Source: Sphingomonas sp. (GTDB taxonomy: Bacteria > Pseudomonadota > Alphaproteobacteria > Sphingomonadales > Sphingomonadaceae). From it: 45,423 nt of DNA. The DNA lies in assembly GCA_002707985.1 (NCBI GenBank), contig PAOI01000034.1, positions 20,590-66,012 of the forward strand. Direction: 5' to 3'. Shown piece after piece: positions 42,307 through 45,423 of this stretch. Position numbers and translations under genes: made by a program. Position 1 is the stretch's first letter. Every line of letters begins with the position of its first letter. The notes beneath the pieces were generated by a model, which was not told the DNA's origin, did no database searches, and saw nothing but the letters and a program-made list of their open reading frames with translations.

Positions 42307-42494
42307 CTTACATTTAACCTATTGAGATAGAGTGATAATATATCCGGCCATTGCCGGATAATGCAGGATTCTCGGGTACTCGCCGAGGCATTCGACTGGT
42401 TCGACAAATATGTGAAGAAATCGGACCAGTAACGCTGGTCGGCCTTGCTGGCCGGGTGCCGTGAAGGCGGCACTCGGGAAGCCGGGTTCACGAC
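42307..42494. other. tRNA-downstream region with a possible gene remnant
   Basis: Downstream of the tRNA a short frame (42361-42432, plus strand) reads as a C-terminal end (AEAFDWFDKYVKK), resembling the last helix of serine peptidase/alpha-beta hydrolases, but nothing precedes it. Two GC hairpins follow (around GGTCGGCCTTGCTGGCC at 42437-42453 and GTGCCG/CGGCAC near 42458-42475) and may end the minus-strand dehydrogenase transcript. The segment just after the tRNA is AT-richer than its surroundings. Confidence 0.4.
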
Positions 42495-43583
42495 CTAACG
42501 GCAGCGGCCATAGTGATAATCGGCGTCGCCCAGTTCGACATCGAGGCACAGCAGCCGCTTGAGCAGCCAGCCGATCTCGACCTCCTGGGTCATGCCCATA
42601 CCGCCGAACAGCTGCACCGCCTGACGACCGATCCATTGGCCGGCATGGCTGCACTGGATACGCGCCAGTGAAATCCGGCGCGAGCGATCCTCCTGATCCG
42701 CATCCATGGCCGCGGCGGCATTCATCGCTGCCGAAACCGCCAGCTCATATTCGAGCGTCATATCGACGATCCGGTGCTGGATCGCCTGAAAGCCGGCGAT
42801 CGGCGCGCCGAATTGCTTGCGGGTGGCCAGATACTCGCGTGTCTGCCGTATCATACGATCCATCACGCCGACCATTGCCGCGCACAAAGCCGCAGATCCG
42901 CAATCGAGCGCATCCGCGAGCGCGCACTCTGCAACCGCGCCGCGGGCCAGCATGGCATTGGCCGACAGCACGGCATCGGCGAAATTGATATGCATCGCAG
43001 ATGATCCGTCGGTGGCGACGAACGGTTCGGCGGTGACACCCGTTGCGTTCCGGTCGACCAGCAGGATGGCCAGCTCGTCGCCATCGATCCGCGCCGGCAG
43101 CAACACCGCATCGCTGCCCGCACCGACGGGAACGAAGCATTTGGCGCCGTTCAGCACCAGTCCCGCATCATCATCGATCCGGACATGGCTGAGCGGTGCG
43201 TGGGGCGTAAAACGTACGCCATGTTCGTGCAGCGCGACGGCGAATCGCCGGTCGCCGCTCACCAGCTGTCGCAGCAATTCGGTTTGCGTGCCGCCAGTGC
43301 CGGTGCTCTGGATCAGCCGCCCTGCCACCAGCGCGGCCATGCGAAACGGAGACAAAACCCGTTCGGCGCCCAGCGCCCTGCAGAACAGCATCGTCGCAAC
43401 TGCGTCCATGGCCATGCCGCCGACATCCTCTGGCAGCGCCATGCCCAGCCACCCGCCTTCGGCAAGTGCGCGCCAGCTTTCGGCTTCGCGCTCGGGCGGG
43501 CAGGCGAGGGGCCCGATCTGTCGGGCGATCGCCGCCGCGCTGGCGCGGATCAATGATTGCTCTTCGGTCAGCTCCAGATTCAT
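42495..43583 (-). CDS. Acyl-CoA dehydrogenase, second subunit-type gene
   Basis: A 362-residue FAD-dependent acyl-CoA dehydrogenase-like protein. LTEEQSLIRASAAAIAR (N-terminal helix domain), the middle beta domain with NGAKCFVPVGAGSDAVLL, and the C-terminal YLATRKQFGAPIAGFQAIQHRIVDM and QLFGGMGMTQEVEIGWLLKR segments are seen. Paired genes of this kind often encode heteromeric enzymes acting on bulky (for example sterol- or terpenoid-side-chain) acyl-CoAs. It overlaps the preceding dehydrogenase by four bases (ATGA), supporting a complex. Confidence 0.9.
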   Translation of the reverse strand: MNLELTEEQSLIRASAAAIARQIGPLACPPEREAESWRALAEGGWLGMALPEDVGGMAMDAVATMLFCRALGAERVLSPFRMAALVAGRLIQSTGTGGTQTELLRQLVSGDRRFAVALHEHGVRFTPHAPLSHVRIDDDAGLVLNGAKCFVPVGAGSDAVLLPARIDGDELAILLVDRNATGVTAEPFVATDGSSAMHINFADAVLSANAMLARGAVAECALADALDCGSAALCAAMVGVMDRMIRQTREYLATRKQFGAPIAGFQAIQHRIVDMTLEYELAVSAAMNAAAAMDADQEDRSRRISLARIQCSHAGQWIGRQAVQLFGGMGMTQEVEIGWLLKRLLCLDVELGDADYHYGRCR

Positions 43584-44779
43584 GCGCGTTCCCCGGCTTC
43601 GGCAAACAGGGCGCGGGCAATCACATTGCGCTGAATTTCGCTGGTGCCGCCGTAAATGGTCGCTGCCCGGCGATAGAAAAAGCGGCCTGCCAGCGCCGCC
43701 GTGCCCGGCAATCCCGGTTCGGCCGGGTTGCCGCCCGGGCGCACGCTTTCCGGCGCAACGCCGCCGATGCCGGGGCCCAGGATACGGATCGCGAAATCGT
43801 CGATCTGCTGCTGGGCTTCGGTGCCCGCGACTTTCAGCATGGATGCAAAGTGCAGGCCCTGCATTTCCGGGTCGAGCGCCGTGCGCGCTTCGAGCATGTT
43901 CAGCGCCTCGAGCCGAGCTTCCAGCCGTATTGCTTCGCGGGCATGCCAGTCGTTATCGGACAGCGGCCCAAAGTTGCCGCCACAGGCAAATGCCTGCAAC
44001 GCCCGAAACTCGCGCTGCGCCTCGGGAATGCCCGCAATGGTGGTGCGTTCGTGGCCCAGCAGGAACTTCGCCTGCGTCCAGCCGTCTCCGGGCTGCCCGA
44101 CCAGATTTTCGGCCGGCACCCGCACGTCCTCGAAAAACACTTCGTTCAGATGATGCTGGCCATCGATGCTGACGATCGGGCGGACGGTGATCCCGGGCGA
44201 TTTCATGTCGATCAGGAGGATCGACAGGTTGTGCTGCGGCTTTGGACTATCGCCGGTACGCGCCAGCAGGAATATCCAGTCGGATATATGCGCATAGCTG
44301 GTCCAGATCTTCTGACCGTTGACGATCAGGTCGTCGCCATCGCGCACCGCGCTGGTGCGCAGCGACACCAGATCGGATCCTGCCCCGGGCTCCGAAAATC
44401 CCTGACAGAATAATATCGATCCGTCGCGCAGCGGGGCGCAGAAACGCTGTTTCATCGCATCGCTGCCGAACGCGCAGATCACCGGCCCGATCATCGCGAT
44501 GTTGAAAGGATAGACCCAGGGTGCCGGTAGCGCGCCCAGCTCGCGCCCGAAGATCAGCCGCTGGGTTGGCGTCCAGTCGCGCCCGCCATAGGCCGTCGGC
44601 CAGTTCGGTGCCGCCAGCCCGTGCGCGTCGAGCGCGGCAAGCCAGCGCCGGAAATCGTCGGCGGAAAACAGCTCGCCGCGTTCGGCGCGAGCGCGGATAT
44701 CGGGTGGCAGGCATTCGGCCAGCGTCGCTCGTATCTCTTGCTGGAACCGCAGTTCCGCTTCGCTTGGCTGGAAATCCAT
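43580..44779 (-). CDS. Acyl-CoA dehydrogenase, first subunit-type gene
   Basis: A 399-residue acyl-CoA dehydrogenase. Signature segments are GFSEPGAGSDLVSLRTSA (flavin and substrate loop), NGQKIWTSYAHISDW, and the C-terminal IYGGTSEIQRNVIARALF. It would introduce a trans-2 double bond into an acyl-CoA and pass electrons to ETF. ATG 44779 follows AGGACA closely; GTG 44797 is an alternative. It is coupled to the second dehydrogenase gene and lies downstream of a TetR gene on the same strand, a usual layout for regulated lipid catabolism. Confidence 0.91.
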   Translation of the reverse strand: MDFQPSEAELRFQQEIRATLAECLPPDIRARAERGELFSADDFRRWLAALDAHGLAAPNWPTAYGGRDWTPTQRLIFGRELGALPAPWVYPFNIAMIGPVICAFGSDAMKQRFCAPLRDGSILFCQGFSEPGAGSDLVSLRTSAVRDGDDLIVNGQKIWTSYAHISDWIFLLARTGDSPKPQHNLSILLIDMKSPGITVRPIVSIDGQHHLNEVFFEDVRVPAENLVGQPGDGWTQAKFLLGHERTTIAGIPEAQREFRALQAFACGGNFGPLSDNDWHAREAIRLEARLEALNMLEARTALDPEMQGLHFASMLKVAGTEAQQQIDDFAIRILGPGIGGVAPESVRPGGNPAEPGLPGTAALAGRFFYRRAATIYGGTSEIQRNVIARALFAEAGERA

Positions 44780-44925
44780 TGTCCTGCTTTCGGTCACCGA
44801 CCCGGTCGTCTGAGCCGGGTTTTGGGGAGCCGGGTGAGCGAATGTAAAGCCGCGAGCGGCTCGGGCGCGGGCTGGTGGGGTCTATTCCACGCATGAGGAA
44901 TATGGCCGCTTTCCCGCCCGCCGCA

Positions 44926-45423
44926 TCAATCGTCGGCAGCCAGTCCGTGCAGCAGCAGATCGATGATCGCATCGGCAACGGCGCCCACGTCGAATTCGCC
45001 GCGCCCGTGCAGATAATCCCATGTGTGATGCTCGATACATCCGAAGATCAGATCGCGGACCAGCGGCATAGGCAGGCTGGCGCGAAACGCGCCGCTTTCC
45101 ATCCCTTCGCGCACCACGTCCTGGGTGCGCCGAACATAGCGACGGTTGAGTTCGGCGCTCGAACTGTCGGCATAGCCGGGGCTTGATCGCACTTCGCGAA
45201 ACATCGCGTTGCACAGCATCGGATCGTCGTGAATCGTCGTCAGGTGGCGCCGGATCATGAAGTGCAGGCGATCCTGCACGCCCGGAATGCCCGCCAGCTG
45301 CGCATCGAAATCGGCGATCATGCCTTCGTACCAGCGCTCCAGCACCGCGATCAGCAAGTCATGCTTGTTCGCAAAGAAGCGATAGACGCTGCCTTCGACA
45401 ATGTCGGCGCGGCGCGCGATTTC
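44926..45423 (-). CDS. TetR family regulator, 5' end beyond the window
   Basis: 165 residues are visible; the gene continues past the right edge. The visible start EIARRADIVEGSVYRFFANKH is the second half of a TetR helix-turn-helix, followed by a helical ligand domain with the C-terminal pattern LVRDLIFGCIEHHTWDYL of the FadR/AcrR-like subgroup. It is upstream of the two acyl-CoA dehydrogenases on the same strand and is a likely regulator of them, perhaps sensing acyl-CoA; that is inference. Confidence 0.88.
   Translation of the reverse strand, partial: EIARRADIVEGSVYRFFANKHDLLIAVLERWYEGMIADFDAQLAGIPGVQDRLHFMIRRHLTTIHDDPMLCNAMFREVRSSPGYADSSSAELNRRYVRRTQDVVREGMESGAFRASLPMPLVRDLIFGCIEHHTWDYLHGRGEFDVGAVADAIIDLLLHGLAADD

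Overview
The window is a high-GC, mostly chromosomal segment of an alphaproteobacterium of the order Sphingomonadales. The main evidence is a serine palmitoyltransferase very close to the Sphingomonas paucimobilis enzyme, a sphingolipid acyl-carrier-protein/reductase set beside it, a PhyR-NepR-EcfG general stress locus with a PhyP-like kinase, a small-type SRP RNA, and a typical scpA-scpB-tatABC block. This is inference from gene content; no 16S rRNA is present.

Layout: 1-2.5 kb, polyamine genes (ornithine/lysine decarboxylase, deoxyhypusine-synthase-like protein) on the minus strand. 2.7-6.0 kb, a PLP dehydratase, a tiny membrane protein, a lipoprotein-like esterase, a GFA-family zinc protein and an alpha/beta hydrolase. 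6.0-9.4 kb, two tandem cysteine desulfurases, a 2Fe-2S ferredoxin and a class A beta-lactamase. 9.5-11.4 kb, the SRP RNA gene followed by a low-GC insert with an AIPR-type phage-defence gene. 11.8-14.8 kb, chromosome segregation (scpAB) and twin-arginine export (tatABC). 14.8-19.3 kb, the general stress locus: entericidin-like lipoprotein, a candidate small RNA, phyP, nepR, phyR, a single-pass membrane peptide, ecfG, and a second NepR-like gene facing ecfG. 19.3-25.8 kb, housekeeping genes (glnE, bcp, a DUF455 protein, an M23 peptidase, an A-type Fe-S carrier, xthA).

25.8-37.5 kb is dominated by the cell envelope: a GNAT-type protein that may be the bacterial ceramide synthase, a fatty acid desaturase on the other strand, lptG (with an in-frame stop) and lptF, a hybrid histidine kinase, spt, acp, a CerR-like reductase, proB and obgE. 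All except the desaturase are on the minus strand. 37.5-45.4 kb carries a TetR regulator with a divergent metal-dependent hydrolase, a nitronate monooxygenase, a GNAT protein, rpmA/rplU, hspQ, tRNA-Ser(CGA), two acyl-CoA dehydrogenases and a truncated TetR gene at the right edge.

The most interesting unit is the stress locus. Between the entericidin-like gene and phyP there is, on the minus strand, a complete small-RNA gene: an exact EcfG-type promoter (GGAAC-N16-CGTT), two strong hairpins each showing a C-rich loop, and a U-tract. It resembles the Caulobacter GsrN concept (a sigma-controlled sRNA with a C-rich loop). A second notable theme is the co-location of sphingolipid synthesis with LptF/LptG, in a lineage expected to use glycosphingolipid instead of LPS. 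Three long palindromic repeats of one family (1.2, 13.4 and 33.9 kb) sit between co-directional genes.
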